Below, one piece after another: positions 17,703 to 26,586 of a DNA stretch of 54,993 nt; the first letter of the stretch is position 1; each line of letters begins with the position of its first letter. A program made the position numbers and the translations under genes. The DNA is from an uncultured Clostridium sp. (lineage in GTDB: Bacteria > Bacillota > Clostridia > TANB77 > CAG-508). Location of the stretch: the NCBI GenBank assembly GCA_958413095.1, contig CATYUF010000004.1, positions 1-54,993 of the forward strand, written 5' to 3'. The notes under the pieces were generated by a model that saw only the letters and a program-made list of their open reading frames with translations, had not been told where the DNA came from and did not search any database.

Positions 17703-19040
17703 ATGATAGATAAAGCAAGAGAAATAGCTTTAAAAGCTTTATATAAAATAGAAAAAGAAGAAGCATATTCAAATATTGCACTAAATCAAGTATTAAAAGA
17801 AAATAGAAATATTGATGAAAGAGATGTAGGTCTGATTTCTGAATTAGTTTATGGAACTATAACTTGGAAGTTGACTTTGGATGAAATAATAAAAAAATAT
17901 TCTAATATAAAATTAAAAAAGATTTCCGCTTGGATTTTAAATATATTAAGAATGGGAATTTATCAAATAATATTTTTGGATAAAATACCAAAATCAGCAG
18001 CAGTTAATGAAAGTGTAAATTTAGCTAAAAGATATGGACATAAAAGTAGTTCTGATTTTGTAAATGCAATATTAAGAAAAGTATCTGTAAATGATTATAA
18101 GGAATTAGAAGAAATAAAAGATGATAAAGAAAGAATATCTAAAATTACATCAATGCCTATGTGGATTATAGAAGAACTATTAAAACAAAAAGATATAAAA
18201 GAAGTTGAAGAAATATGCAAAAATTCTAATTTAAAACCAAATACTACAATAAGAATAAATAAGTTAAAAACAAATAAAAAAGAGCTAGAAGAAAAATTAG
18301 ATGAAAGAAAAATTGAATACTTAGAAGGAAGTCTAGAAGATTTTTTTGTTTTAAAGAAAGTAAAAAATATAGAAAATATAGATTTATTTAAAGAAGGGTT
18401 TTTTACAGTTCAAGATGAGGGTGCGGGTCTAATAGTAGATGTACTAGCTCCAAGAGAAGATGAGTACATTTTAGATGCTTGTAGTAGCCCAGGAGGAAAG
18501 ACAACATATATAGCAGAAAAAATGAAAAATAATGGGAAAATAGAAGCATGGGATATACATGAACATAGAGTCAAATTAGTACAAAATGTAGCTAAGAGAT
18601 TAGGAATAAATATAATACAAGCAAAAACTCAAGATGCAACAGAGTTTAATCAAGATTTAGTTGGAAAATTTGATAAAATATTATTAGATGTACCTTGCTT
18701 AGGCTTAGGAGTTATAAAAAGGAAACCAGATATAAAATGGAAAAGGAAAAAAGAAGATATAGAAGAAATTACAAAAATACAAAAAGCTATATTAGATAAT
18801 TGTTCAAAATATTTAAAGAAAAATGGAGAATTAGTATATTCAACTTGTAGTATATTAAAAGAAGAAAATGAAGATATAATTGAGGGATTTTTGAAAGAAA
18901 ATTCACAATTTGAATTTTGTAAAGAAAATGAAAAGAATTATGAAAATATTGTAATATTTGGAGAAAAAGATAAATATATAAACATTTATCCAAGTAATGA
19001 AAATGATGGATTTTTCATATGTAAATTGCGAAAAATGTAA
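17703..19040 (+). CDS. rsmB: 16S rRNA m5C967 methyltransferase RsmB
   Basis: RsmB/Sun protein, 445 aa: N-terminal NusB-like RNA-binding domain (about 1-130, with IALKALYKIEKEEAYSN), then a Rossmann methyltransferase. DACSSPGGKTTYIAE is the SAM site; DVPCLGLGV (Cys332) and STCS (Cys382) carry the two cysteines of RNA m5C enzymes. AATAGGAAGGTTTTGAA precedes the ATG. The stop codon region overlaps the first half-site of a regulatory repeat before the pilus operon. It appears monocistronic. Confidence 0.93.
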   Translation: MIDKAREIALKALYKIEKEEAYSNIALNQVLKENRNIDERDVGLISELVYGTITWKLTLDEIIKKYSNIKLKKISAWILNILRMGIYQIIFLDKIPKSAAVNESVNLAKRYGHKSSSDFVNAILRKVSVNDYKELEEIKDDKERISKITSMPMWIIEELLKQKDIKEVEEICKNSNLKPNTTIRINKLKTNKKELEEKLDERKIEYLEGSLEDFFVLKKVKNIENIDLFKEGFFTVQDEGAGLIVDVLAPREDEYILDACSSPGGKTTYIAEKMKNNGKIEAWDIHEHRVKLVQNVAKRLGINIIQAKTQDATEFNQDLVGKFDKILLDVPCLGLGVIKRKPDIKWKRKKEDIEEITKIQKAILDNCSKYLKKNGELVYSTCSILKEENEDIIEGFLKENSQFEFCKENEKNYENIVIFGEKDKYINIYPSNENDGFFICKLRKM

Positions 19041-19042
19041 AT

Positions 19043-19070
19043 ATTACAGGAATGTTACACTTATATGACA
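19043..19070 (-). promoter_or_regulatory. Triple half-site response-regulator box before the pilus operon
   Basis: ATTACA (19043-19048), GTTACA (19054-19059) and ATGACA (19065-19070) are each separated by 5 bases. On the minus strand this reads TGTCAT-N5-TGTAAC-N5-TGTAAT, an 11-bp-phased direct repeat of the PhoB/OmpR kind. It ends 23 bp before the -35 box of the pilus promoter, suitable for activation. Confidence 0.45.
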
Positions 19071-19093
19071 TTTGAATGAAAACCATTGACTTT

Positions 19094-19123
19094 TTGACAA
19101 AAAAAGATAAAATAAAGTAGAAT
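19094..19123 (+). promoter_or_regulatory. Promoter of the type IV pilus operon
   Basis: TTGACA (19094-19099) and TAGAAT (19118-19123) with an 18-base spacer; a second TTGACT lies at 19086-19091. The leader to the ATG at 19221 is about 90 nt. Confidence 0.6.
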
Positions 19124-19220
19124 GATATAGAAAAAGAAGAAAAATTAAGAAGAAACAAAAATTAATTCCTGTATTCTTTTTGTTTTTATGTAGAAAATAA
19201 TAATAAAAAAGGAGTAAAAA

Positions 19221-20873
19221 ATGTCAAGCTGTTTAGGATTATATGTAGAATCTAATTTAATTAAATATGCTAAAGTATCAAAGGAACATGAAAAAGTAAA
19301 AGTTGAAGCTTTTGGGATTAATTTTTATGAAGATTTAGATAAAGCAATTAATCAAATTATAGAAGAAACTGATAGCTATAAAACACCAATAAGTATAAAT
19401 CTATCAGAGGAAGTATATAGCTATTTTGATATGTTTGCTTTACTATCAAAAAAAGATTTAGATAAAGCAATAACAACAGAATTTGAACTATCATGTAGTG
19501 ACAAAGGAGAAAACCCAAATGTTTATGAAACTAGATATGCAGTAACAACTTATCCTGATGATAAAGAAAAACTAAAAGTAATACATGTTGCAGCAAATAA
19601 AATTGATTTAAATAAAAAGATTCAATCTTTATCAGGATATAAGCTAACCAACATAGTTCCAATATCTATGTCAATAACTAATTTGATAGAAACAAAACCA
19701 AAAGAAAACTATTTGATAGTAAATATAGAAGAAAAAACAACTATTACAACAATAGTAGATGAAAGAATATATTCAATAAATGTTTTTGAAGAAGGAAGTA
19801 AAGACTTTTTAAGAAAAATTAATGCAAAAGAAAATTCATATCCAAAATCTTATGAAATATGTAAGAATACTACTATTTATACTTCTGAAGCAACAGATTT
19901 AAAAGAAGAAGAAACAAATTATTTAGAAGATATAATGCCAACTTTATATGATATTGTAGGAAAAGTTAAGAAAATAATAAATGAAACTATATATGAAATA
20001 GATAAGGTATATATTACAGGAACAGCTACATTAATAAATAATATTGACTTATATTTCCAAGAATATTTAAATGAAGCAAGTTGCGAAATATTAAAACCTG
20101 TAGCTTTAAATTCAACAGAAGATAAGATAAATATAAAAGATTATATAGAAGTGAACTCAGCAATTTCATTAGCTTTATATGGAGATGGAGAAGGAATTGA
20201 AGGTATAAACTTTAAAAAACAAGGCTTTAACGAGAAAATGCCAGATTGGTTGAAAGTAGAAGTTGGTGGTGACAAAACAAGGGGAAATAGAACTTCAAAA
20301 ACTAAAGCAAAAAATAGCAAACTTAGTGGAAAAATTTCTATAAAAAATGATTTGAAGGAGAAACTAGATAAAACAGAATTTAGATTAATAAGAACAGCTG
20401 TAGGAATATTATTATTATTTATCATATATAGTGGTTTTTCTGTAATGATAAGTAACCAAATGGATAAAAAACAAGAACAAGCGAAATTTTCACAAACAAA
20501 TACTAAATCTCAAATTTCACTAATAGAAAATGATAATTCAAAAATACAATCTAAAACTAATGAATATACAAGGATGATAGAAAATTTACAAAATTTAAAT
20601 GACAGAATTACAGATGTTGCTAAAACAAGAGATGCAATACCTAATTTACTAAATTCAATCATGACTATAATACCTGAAGAAGTGCAAATTACTGAAATTC
20701 AAAATCCAACTGGAACACATATAATTATAAATGCACAATCAAACAAATATGAGCAATTAGGTATGTTCAAAGCTAAGTTAGAAACAGGTAGTTATCTTAC
20801 AAATGTAATTTCAACAGCAGGACAAAAAAGTGGAAGTGTTGTTTCAGTAAAAATAGAAGGAGATTTACTATGA
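19221..20873 (+). CDS. pilM: PilM-PilN fusion, pilus inner-membrane platform protein
   Basis: 550-aa protein joining two pilus assembly parts. Residues 1 to about 340 are an actin-like PilM domain (LGLYVESNLIKYAKV start; VYITGTATLINNIDLYFQEYL near 270). A basic linker leads to one membrane helix at about 394-412 and a PilN-like periplasmic-side coiled coil plus alpha/beta end (IMTIIPEEVQITEIQNPTG). PilM normally binds the cytoplasmic tail of a separate PilN; here they are covalently joined. Its TGA stop overlaps the ATG of pilO by four bases. AAAAAAGGAGTAAAAA precedes the start. Confidence 0.85.
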   Translation: MSSCLGLYVESNLIKYAKVSKEHEKVKVEAFGINFYEDLDKAINQIIEETDSYKTPISINLSEEVYSYFDMFALLSKKDLDKAITTEFELSCSDKGENPNVYETRYAVTTYPDDKEKLKVIHVAANKIDLNKKIQSLSGYKLTNIVPISMSITNLIETKPKENYLIVNIEEKTTITTIVDERIYSINVFEEGSKDFLRKINAKENSYPKSYEICKNTTIYTSEATDLKEEETNYLEDIMPTLYDIVGKVKKIINETIYEIDKVYITGTATLINNIDLYFQEYLNEASCEILKPVALNSTEDKINIKDYIEVNSAISLALYGDGEGIEGINFKKQGFNEKMPDWLKVEVGGDKTRGNRTSKTKAKNSKLSGKISIKNDLKEKLDKTEFRLIRTAVGILLLFIIYSGFSVMISNQMDKKQEQAKFSQTNTKSQISLIENDNSKIQSKTNEYTRMIENLQNLNDRITDVAKTRDAIPNLLNSIMTIIPEEVQITEIQNPTGTHIIINAQSNKYEQLGMFKAKLETGSYLTNVISTAGQKSGSVVSVKIEGDLL

Positions 20874-21586
20874 AAAAAATATTGATAACGGTATTGATTT
20901 TACTTGTATTAATTTTAACTATTTTTACAGTTGTAAAGGGCTTAGAGTTAGGAAGTTTTGAAATATTAGGAATAAAAGAAATACAGGAAAAAAATGCTAG
21001 TTTAGAGAAAGAAATAACAGAAGCCACTAAATTGGCAGATACAGAATTTCCCAATAAAATGACCCAGTTAAATACAAGTATGAAGAAATTAAAAGAAGAA
21101 AAGACAAATTATGAAGATATGATAGCTGTTAGTTCAGCAGAAGATGGTCAAGTAGCAAGTCAATTAACAAAATATAATATTGATTTTTTGTGGACTAAAA
21201 TAGGAACACATGCAACAAGTGAAGATGTTGTAATCAAAATGGACATAACAAATGGCTCAGGTGCACCAGACACCTATAATTTAAACTTTACAGTAAATGG
21301 AGAATATGCAAATATAGCAGAATTTATTAGAGATATTGAAGACGATTCAAAATTAGGATTTAAGATAGAAGAATTTTTAATGAAAGCAGGAACTTCGACA
21401 ACTGATTTACAAGCAACATTTGTGTGTAAAGATATACCAATAGAAGGAATATCACAAACTACTCAGACATCAACAGACTATACAATTACAGAAAACACAG
21501 CAGGTAAAAATACAACAAATACAACTAACACAACTAATACAAGCAATACGACAAATACAACTAATACAGCCAATACTACAAAATAA
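20870..21586 (+). CDS. pilO: PilO-like pilus alignment protein
   Basis: 238-aa protein with an N-terminal signal anchor (about 4-24, ILITVLILLVLILTIFTVV), a coiled coil (about 38-80) and a ferredoxin-like alpha/beta domain, the PilO architecture. PilO pairs with PilN on the outer face of the membrane. It ends in about 30 residues of almost pure Asn/Thr (TNTTNTSNTTNT type), a simple-sequence tail. Translationally coupled to pilM-N by an ATGA overlap. Confidence 0.8.
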   Translation: MKKILITVLILLVLILTIFTVVKGLELGSFEILGIKEIQEKNASLEKEITEATKLADTEFPNKMTQLNTSMKKLKEEKTNYEDMIAVSSAEDGQVASQLTKYNIDFLWTKIGTHATSEDVVIKMDITNGSGAPDTYNLNFTVNGEYANIAEFIRDIEDDSKLGFKIEEFLMKAGTSTTDLQATFVCKDIPIEGISQTTQTSTDYTITENTAGKNTTNTTNTTNTSNTTNTTNTANTTK

Positions 21587-21608
21587 ATTCTTAGAAAGGA
21601 AGAAAATT

Positions 21609-22028
21609 ATGGCTAAAAAAGTTATAAAAGAAATGATATTAATATTGTTACTATGTTTAGCAATAATATTAGTTCTTGGATTGATATTATATGAATATGT
21701 ACCAACAGGAAAAATAATTCCAGAGGAAGTATCTTATACAACTCCTAGTGAAATACAAGAGGAAATTAGCAAAGGCGAAAATGTAGAAGATGAACAAGTT
21801 ATTTTAACATATAGTGTAGATGCATCAGACTTACGAAATTATGAAAGAATTAACACATATGTGGCTGGAAAGAAAAATCCATTCGGAAATGCTCCTACAT
21901 CAGAAGAAAATATAGGAAATAGTGGACAAAATGTAGGAAATGGAAGTTCAAGTAATACAAATTCAGGAAATAATAATTCAAATACAACAACAGGCGGAAC
22001 ATATTTGCCAGATAAAGGTACAAAATAA
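21609..22028 (+). CDS. PilP-like small pilus assembly protein
   Basis: 139 aa: N-terminal membrane anchor (about 9-29, EMILILLLCLAIILVLGLIL), a short acidic region, then GKKNPFGNAP followed by an Asn/Ser/Gly tail. A K/R-(N/D)-PF motif after a linker is typical of PilP-like proteins that bind the PilN/PilO pair. The beta-domain of true PilP is missing, so this is at best a minimal form. GAAAGGAAGAAAATT precedes the ATG; same operon. Confidence 0.6.
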   Translation: MAKKVIKEMILILLLCLAIILVLGLILYEYVPTGKIIPEEVSYTTPSEIQEEISKGENVEDEQVILTYSVDASDLRNYERINTYVAGKKNPFGNAPTSEENIGNSGQNVGNGSSSNTNSGNNNSNTTTGGTYLPDKGTK

Positions 22029-22109
22029 TTTAAGTTATTAACATTATGTTTCAAAAACATAAGATAATATATATATTAAAATCCAAAAGAAGAAAGGGAG
22101 GAATTTTTT

Positions 22110-22559
22110 ATGATGAAAAATCAAAAAGGTGTTACTTTAATAGCATTAGTAGTTACAATTATCGTATTATTAATTTTAGCAGGAGTATCAATAGCAATGT
22201 TAACAGGAGATAACGGAGTATTGACACAAGCAAATGAAGCGAAAATTACTAATATAGAAGGTAGAGTAGAAGAAGAAATTGATTTAGCAATTCAAGCAGC
22301 AAAATTAGCAGCAGAAAGTGAAACAGCAAAAAATAGTGGATATTCAGCAGATGGTAATTTAGCAAAAGTAAAAGAAGTGTTGGCGGAAGACTTAAAAAAT
22401 GGATACACAATTACAGCAACAGCTAGTCCAATTACAATAGAATATGCTGGCGAAGATTATAAAAAAGCAACAAAAAATGACAATGCAAAAATTACAGTAA
22501 GTGTAACTATAACTGGAAATGAATTCAAAATAGCTGACCCAATCTTTACTAGAAAATAA
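22110..22559 (+). CDS. Major type IV prepilin, copy 1
   Basis: 149-aa class III-signal prepilin. MMKNQKG is a short basic leader cut after Gly7, leaving V-TLIALVVTIIVLLILAGV as the N-terminal helix. Position 5 of the mature protein is Ala, not the usual Glu5. A variable head with many Ala/Lys follows. A strong site (GAAAGGGAGGAATTTTTT) and the first pilin place suggest a major subunit. Nearly identical over the first 60 residues to the next gene, with divergent C-terminal halves: a tandem duplication under diversifying change. Two start codons (22110, 22113) are equally possible. Confidence 0.9.
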   Translation: MMKNQKGVTLIALVVTIIVLLILAGVSIAMLTGDNGVLTQANEAKITNIEGRVEEEIDLAIQAAKLAAESETAKNSGYSADGNLAKVKEVLAEDLKNGYTITATASPITIEYAGEDYKKATKNDNAKITVSVTITGNEFKIADPIFTRK

Positions 22560-22635
22560 AACTATGTAAATAGCTTGAAAAAGTTATTTAATTATAATAA
22601 ATAATAAAAAAATAGATAAATAGGAGGAAATAATA

Positions 22636-23094
22636 ATGAGAAATCAAAAAGGTGTTACTTTAATAGCATTAGTAGTTACAATCATAGTATTATTAATTTT
22701 AGCAGGAGTATCAATAGCTATGCTAACAGGAGATAACGGAATATTAACACAAGCAAATGATGCAAAAATCACTAATATAGAAGGTAGAGTAAAAGAAGAA
22801 ATGAAATTAGCAGTTCAAGCTGCAAAATTAGCAGCAGAAAGTGAAGCTGCAAAAGACAGTGGATATTCAGCACAAGCTAAATTAGACGATGTAGTAAAAG
22901 TATTAACTAAAGATTTTGAAGGAAAATCAGGATATGCAGTTACAAAATCAACAGATAGTGTTACAATAAAATATACAGGAGATGATTATAAAAAAGCAAC
23001 AAAAGATGATACAGCAAATATTTCAGTTACAGTTACTGTAAGTGGAAACAGTTTTACAATGCCTGAACCAACATGTACTTATACAAAAAAGTAA
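22636..23094 (+). CDS. Major type IV prepilin, copy 2
   Basis: 152-aa prepilin paralogous to the preceding gene: leader MRNQKG, then VTLIALVVTIIVLLILAG, mature position 5 Ala. The shared part runs through LTQANDAKITNIEGRV; later, VTIKYTGDDYKKATKDD matches VTIEYAGEDY KKATKND loosely, so the head is diverged but alignable. GGAGGAAATAAT precedes the ATG. A strong hairpin at 23107-23135 follows, which probably reduces read-through into downstream minor genes. Confidence 0.9.
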   Translation: MRNQKGVTLIALVVTIIVLLILAGVSIAMLTGDNGILTQANDAKITNIEGRVKEEMKLAVQAAKLAAESEAAKDSGYSAQAKLDDVVKVLTKDFEGKSGYAVTKSTDSVTIKYTGDDYKKATKDDTANISVTVTVSGNSFTMPEPTCTYTKK

Positions 23095-23106
23095 AATAAA
23101 AATAAA

Positions 23107-23135
23107 AGCCATACGCACACTAAGTGTGTATGGCT
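23107..23135 (+). terminator. Attenuator-type hairpin after the pilin pair
   Basis: AGCCATAC (23107-23114) pairs with GTATGGCT (23128-23135), with GCACAC/GTGTGT extending inside. It lacks a long U-run and lies 20 bp before pilD in the same direction. It may stop part of the transcripts and protect the pilin mRNA 3' end, giving more pilin than assembly factors. Confidence 0.6.
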
Positions 23136-23155
23136 AAATTTATAAAGGAGAAAGA

Positions 23156-23971
23156 ATGGATACATTACTATATATAATAATATTCATAATGGGAACAGTT
23201 TTTGGAAGCTTCTATACATTAGCAGTTCATAGAATACCAAAAAGACAAGATATAACACACACACATTCATATTGCCCAAATTGTAATCATAAATTAGGAT
23301 TTCTAGATTTGATTCCTGTTTTTAGTTATATATTTTTAGGAGCAAAATGTAGATATTGCAAAGAAAAAATAAGACCAAGATATTTTATTATAGAATTACT
23401 ATCAGGTATTTCTTTTGTAATAATTGCATACTTAATGAATGTAAGAGTTGAAAGTTTAAACTTGATACTAATTGCTGAAGGTGCATTCATGGCACTTTAT
23501 TTGTGTTTTATATTTTTAATGTCAGGAATTGATAAAGAATATAGAAGAATAGAAAAATCAGTAACTATATATGGAATTATAATATCTATAATGTATATAG
23601 TATATCTATGTGTAATAGAACATGCTAGTATATATAGATATATTATATATTTAACATTCTATATATTGATATTAATATTAGATACAATAACATTAAAACG
23701 ATATGTTAAAAATAGCTACATAAATGGAATATTATTAACAGTACTAACTATGTGCATATTCACAGGCGAATATGTTACCATAAATACAATTATATTAGTA
23801 GCTTTAGCGATAGCATTTACAATTTTATTAACTAAAGTAAAAAACTTAGCAAACAAAAATAGAAAGAAAGATGAACATATAGCACAAAAAATAAGTATAG
23901 GTTTTTACTTAGGAATAGCTAATATAATAAATTTAATTTTTGTATTAGCATATTATAAATTTCTTGTCTAA
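23156..23971 (+). CDS. pilD: Prepilin peptidase/N-methyltransferase, atypical catalytic motif
   Basis: 271-aa polytopic membrane protein of the type IV prepilin peptidase family (A24). The N-terminal methylase part is typical: FGSFYTLAVHRIPKRQ, then two zinc pairs CPNC and CRYC, and RPRYFIIELLSG. The first catalytic Asp is plausible in SGIDKEYRRIE. The second motif, normally GxGD before K, is not seen; ILDTITLKRYVK occupies the region. Either the motif has degenerated or this lineage uses a variant. AAAGGAGAAAGA precedes the ATG. Needed to cut the four pilins of this operon. Confidence 0.85.
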   Translation: MDTLLYIIIFIMGTVFGSFYTLAVHRIPKRQDITHTHSYCPNCNHKLGFLDLIPVFSYIFLGAKCRYCKEKIRPRYFIIELLSGISFVIIAYLMNVRVESLNLILIAEGAFMALYLCFIFLMSGIDKEYRRIEKSVTIYGIIISIMYIVYLCVIEHASIYRYIIYLTFYILILILDTITLKRYVKNSYINGILLTVLTMCIFTGEYVTINTIILVALAIAFTILLTKVKNLANKNRKKDEHIAQKISIGFYLGIANIINLIFVLAYYKFLV

Positions 23972-23986
23972 GAAAGGAAAAGTATA

Positions 23987-24391
23987 ATGAATTTAAAAAG
24001 TGAAAAAGGTGCAACAGGAATTGATATTACAATATCAGTTATAATATTAGCAATGTTTATAGGTTTAATTGCAAGCTTAATGTATGGAATAAACCAGAGT
24101 TCAAAAGATATAGAACGAAAAACACAAGCAACTAATTATGCAATATCAGAAATAGAAAAGCTAAAAGCAGAAGATTTTGAAACTTTAGAAAGCAAACAAG
24201 TAAGTGGGTATATAGATGATACACCATATTACAAAACAATAAAAGTTATAGACTATGCAGATTTAGAAGAAAATCAAGGACAAGATAAAGAGAGAGGCTT
24301 AGTAAAAAAAGTAACTGTTGAAATATCATATAAAAGTGGAAAAGAAGATAAAAAAGTAGAACTATCAACAGTCTTATCAAAGGAGAATTAA
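23987..24391 (+). CDS. Minor pilin (PilV-like)
   Basis: 134 aa with a type III leader MNLKSEKG, then ATGIDITISVIILAMFIGLIASLMYG as the hydrophobic helix; an acidic Asp replaces the Glu5 region. The short head is charged and includes ATNYAISEIEKLKAEDFETL, as in PilV/GspI-like minor pilins that prime assembly. GAAAGGAAAAGTATA precedes the ATG. The stop is one base before the next start. Confidence 0.75.
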   Translation: MNLKSEKGATGIDITISVIILAMFIGLIASLMYGINQSSKDIERKTQATNYAISEIEKLKAEDFETLESKQVSGYIDDTPYYKTIKVIDYADLEENQGQDKERGLVKKVTVEISYKSGKEDKKVELSTVLSKEN

Positions 24392-24392
24392 T

Positions 24393-24839
24393 ATGAAATC
24401 TGAAAGAGGTGTCACAGTAATATCAACAACTGTATATATAATAGCGATGCTATTAGCAGTTACAATTATAGGTATATTGACTGGTTTTTTCTATAAAAAT
24501 GTTGATATTTCTTCAAATAATAATGATATAAACAAGCAATACACAAAATTTAATGCATATTTTACAGAAGAAGTAAATAAAGCAGGAAATACTATTGTTG
24601 AAATGCAAGTAAAAAATCAAGGAACAGAAAATGAAATATCTTTTATATTGTTTTCTAGTGGAAATCAATATACTTTTATTAAACAGAATAAAGGTATATA
24701 TATTGGAAATACAAAAATAGCTACAAACATAGAAGAATGTGAATTTCAAAAACAGGATAATAATGGCAAAACTACGATTAGTGTTAGGATTTCAGCAGAA
24801 AATTTTAATCGAACAACAACATATACTTTGAAAAAATAG
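24393..24839 (+). CDS. Minor pilin (GspJ/PilW-like)
   Basis: 148 aa; leader MKSERG followed by VTVISTTVYIIAMLLAVTIIGILTGFFY. The head is beta-rich and ends in RTTTYTLKK. AAAGGAGAATTAAT overlaps the end of the preceding gene, so the two minor pilins are coupled. Assignment to the minor-pilin class rests on leader, position and size, not on a specific family match. Confidence 0.7.
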   Translation: MKSERGVTVISTTVYIIAMLLAVTIIGILTGFFYKNVDISSNNNDINKQYTKFNAYFTEEVNKAGNTIVEMQVKNQGTENEISFILFSSGNQYTFIKQNKGIYIGNTKIATNIEECEFQKQDNNGKTTISVRISAENFNRTTTYTLKK

Positions 24840-24925
24840 TAAATTTATGTAATTTAGAAAAAAACATAAAAACTTCAAAAAAATATAGTATAATATAATA
24901 AACGAATACGAAAGAAGGTAGTTTT

Positions 24926-26557
24926 ATGGAATTAAAAAGAAGACAACCAATAGGTGTTGAACTTGTAAAAAAAGGAATTGTAACTGAAAAAGATATAGAA
25001 AATGCTTTGGAATATCAAAAAGAGAATCCAAGTAAAAAAATTGGAGATTGCTTATATGAATTAAATGCGTGTGATCCAAATGTTCTAATAAAGGAAATAG
25101 GAAATATTACTGGAGAAAAAGGAATTGTATTAACAAGAAATATAATAAAAATCAATATAACAGATTATTTGTCATTGGATGTACTAAAAAAGAATAGAGC
25201 TGTACCATTTGAAATTGATAATGGAAAAATTAAAGTATGTTTTCCAAATACTAATAACAAAAGAAATATGGAAACTATTAGATTGTTATGTATAAATAAA
25301 GGTCTTATAATGGAACCATATATAACTTTTGAAAAAGAAATTGACTTAATATTAAAATCGCTAGAAGGTACAGCTAGTAATGAAATTTCAAGCCAAGGAG
25401 TGACAATAGTAAATGTAGTTGACAGTATAATAAAAACAGGAATGGAAAAAAGAGCAAGTGACATTCATATAGAACCAATGGATAATGAAGTAAGAGTAAG
25501 ATATAGAATAGACGGAGAATTATATACTGTTGCAAGATTAGATAAATCTAAACAAAATCAGTTAATAAATAGACTAAAAGCAATTTCAAATATGCATTTA
25601 GAAAAACAAGAGTCACAAGATGGAAGAATTTTAGCTTATCCAGATTATAATATTCGTTCCTCATCTCAACCAAACGTATATGGAGAAAAATTCGTTTTAA
25701 GATTATTAAAAAAGAATGCCAACATAAAAAGTATATTTGATTTAGGATTTTATGGAGCAAAAGAAGAATTTGATAAAAGTATTAATAAAAAGAACAGCGT
25801 AACAATAGTTGCAGCACCAACAGGAGAAGGAAAAACAACATCTTTATATAGTATAATAGATTACTTAAATAGACCAGAAATAAATATTACGACAATTGAA
25901 GACCCAGTAGAAATTCGTATACCAGGATTAAATCAAATAGAAATAGATGAAAAATCAACATTTGCAGGAGCATTGAGAACAGTTTTAAGACAAGACCCTG
26001 ATATAATTCTAGTTGGAGAAATTCGTGACAAAGAAACAGCAGAAATAGCTATACAAGCAGGACAAACTGGACATTATGTTTTATCAACAATACACACAAT
26101 TGATAGTATAGAAGTTATAAATAGATTAAGAAAAATAGGAATATCTGATTATGATATAGCAAGTACTTTAGCAACAGCAATTTCACAAAGATTGGTTAGA
26201 AGAATTTGTCCAAAATGTAAAAAAGAAAGAGATTTTACAGAAGAAGAAAAAATGATTATAGAAAAAATATTTGCAAGATATGGAGATAAGATTGACTTAT
26301 CAAAAGAAAAGACATATGATGCAATAGGGTGTGATTATTGTAATGGTGCAGGTTATGTAGGAAGAATAGGAGTTTTTGAAATACTAAATATTACAGATGA
26401 AATAAAAGAATTAATAGTAAGTGGCGGTTCTAGTATGGAAATAAGAAAAAAAGCATTAGAAGAAAATTATAGACCATTAGTAGTTGATGGACTTAAAAAA
26501 GTAATAAAAGGTGAAACAACACTAGAAGAACTTAACAAAAAATTATTATTCTTTTAA
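24926..26557 (+). CDS. pilB: Pilus extension ATPase PilB
   Basis: GspE/PilB ATPase, 543 aa, hexameric motor that drives pilus growth from the cytoplasm. Residues 1-140 form an MshEN-type N-terminal domain. The core has Walker A APTGEGKTT (297-305), the Asp box (TTIEDPVEI), Walker B (DPDIILVGEIRD) and the His box (GHYVLSTIHT). The metal-binding pairs CPKC and CDYC near 430-475 are present. GAAGGTAGTTTT precedes the ATG. A TATAAT-containing stretch about 40 bp upstream could give an internal promoter. Confidence 0.94.
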   Translation: MELKRRQPIGVELVKKGIVTEKDIENALEYQKENPSKKIGDCLYELNACDPNVLIKEIGNITGEKGIVLTRNIIKINITDYLSLDVLKKNRAVPFEIDNGKIKVCFPNTNNKRNMETIRLLCINKGLIMEPYITFEKEIDLILKSLEGTASNEISSQGVTIVNVVDSIIKTGMEKRASDIHIEPMDNEVRVRYRIDGELYTVARLDKSKQNQLINRLKAISNMHLEKQESQDGRILAYPDYNIRSSSQPNVYGEKFVLRLLKKNANIKSIFDLGFYGAKEEFDKSINKKNSVTIVAAPTGEGKTTSLYSIIDYLNRPEINITTIEDPVEIRIPGLNQIEIDEKSTFAGALRTVLRQDPDIILVGEIRDKETAEIAIQAGQTGHYVLSTIHTIDSIEVINRLRKIGISDYDIASTLATAISQRLVRRICPKCKKERDFTEEEKMIIEKIFARYGDKIDLSKEKTYDAIGCDYCNGAGYVGRIGVFEILNITDEIKELIVSGGSSMEIRKKALEENYRPLVVDGLKKVIKGETTLEELNKKLLFF

Positions 26558-26586
26558 TAATAAACTTTTTAGGGGGAAAAATTATT

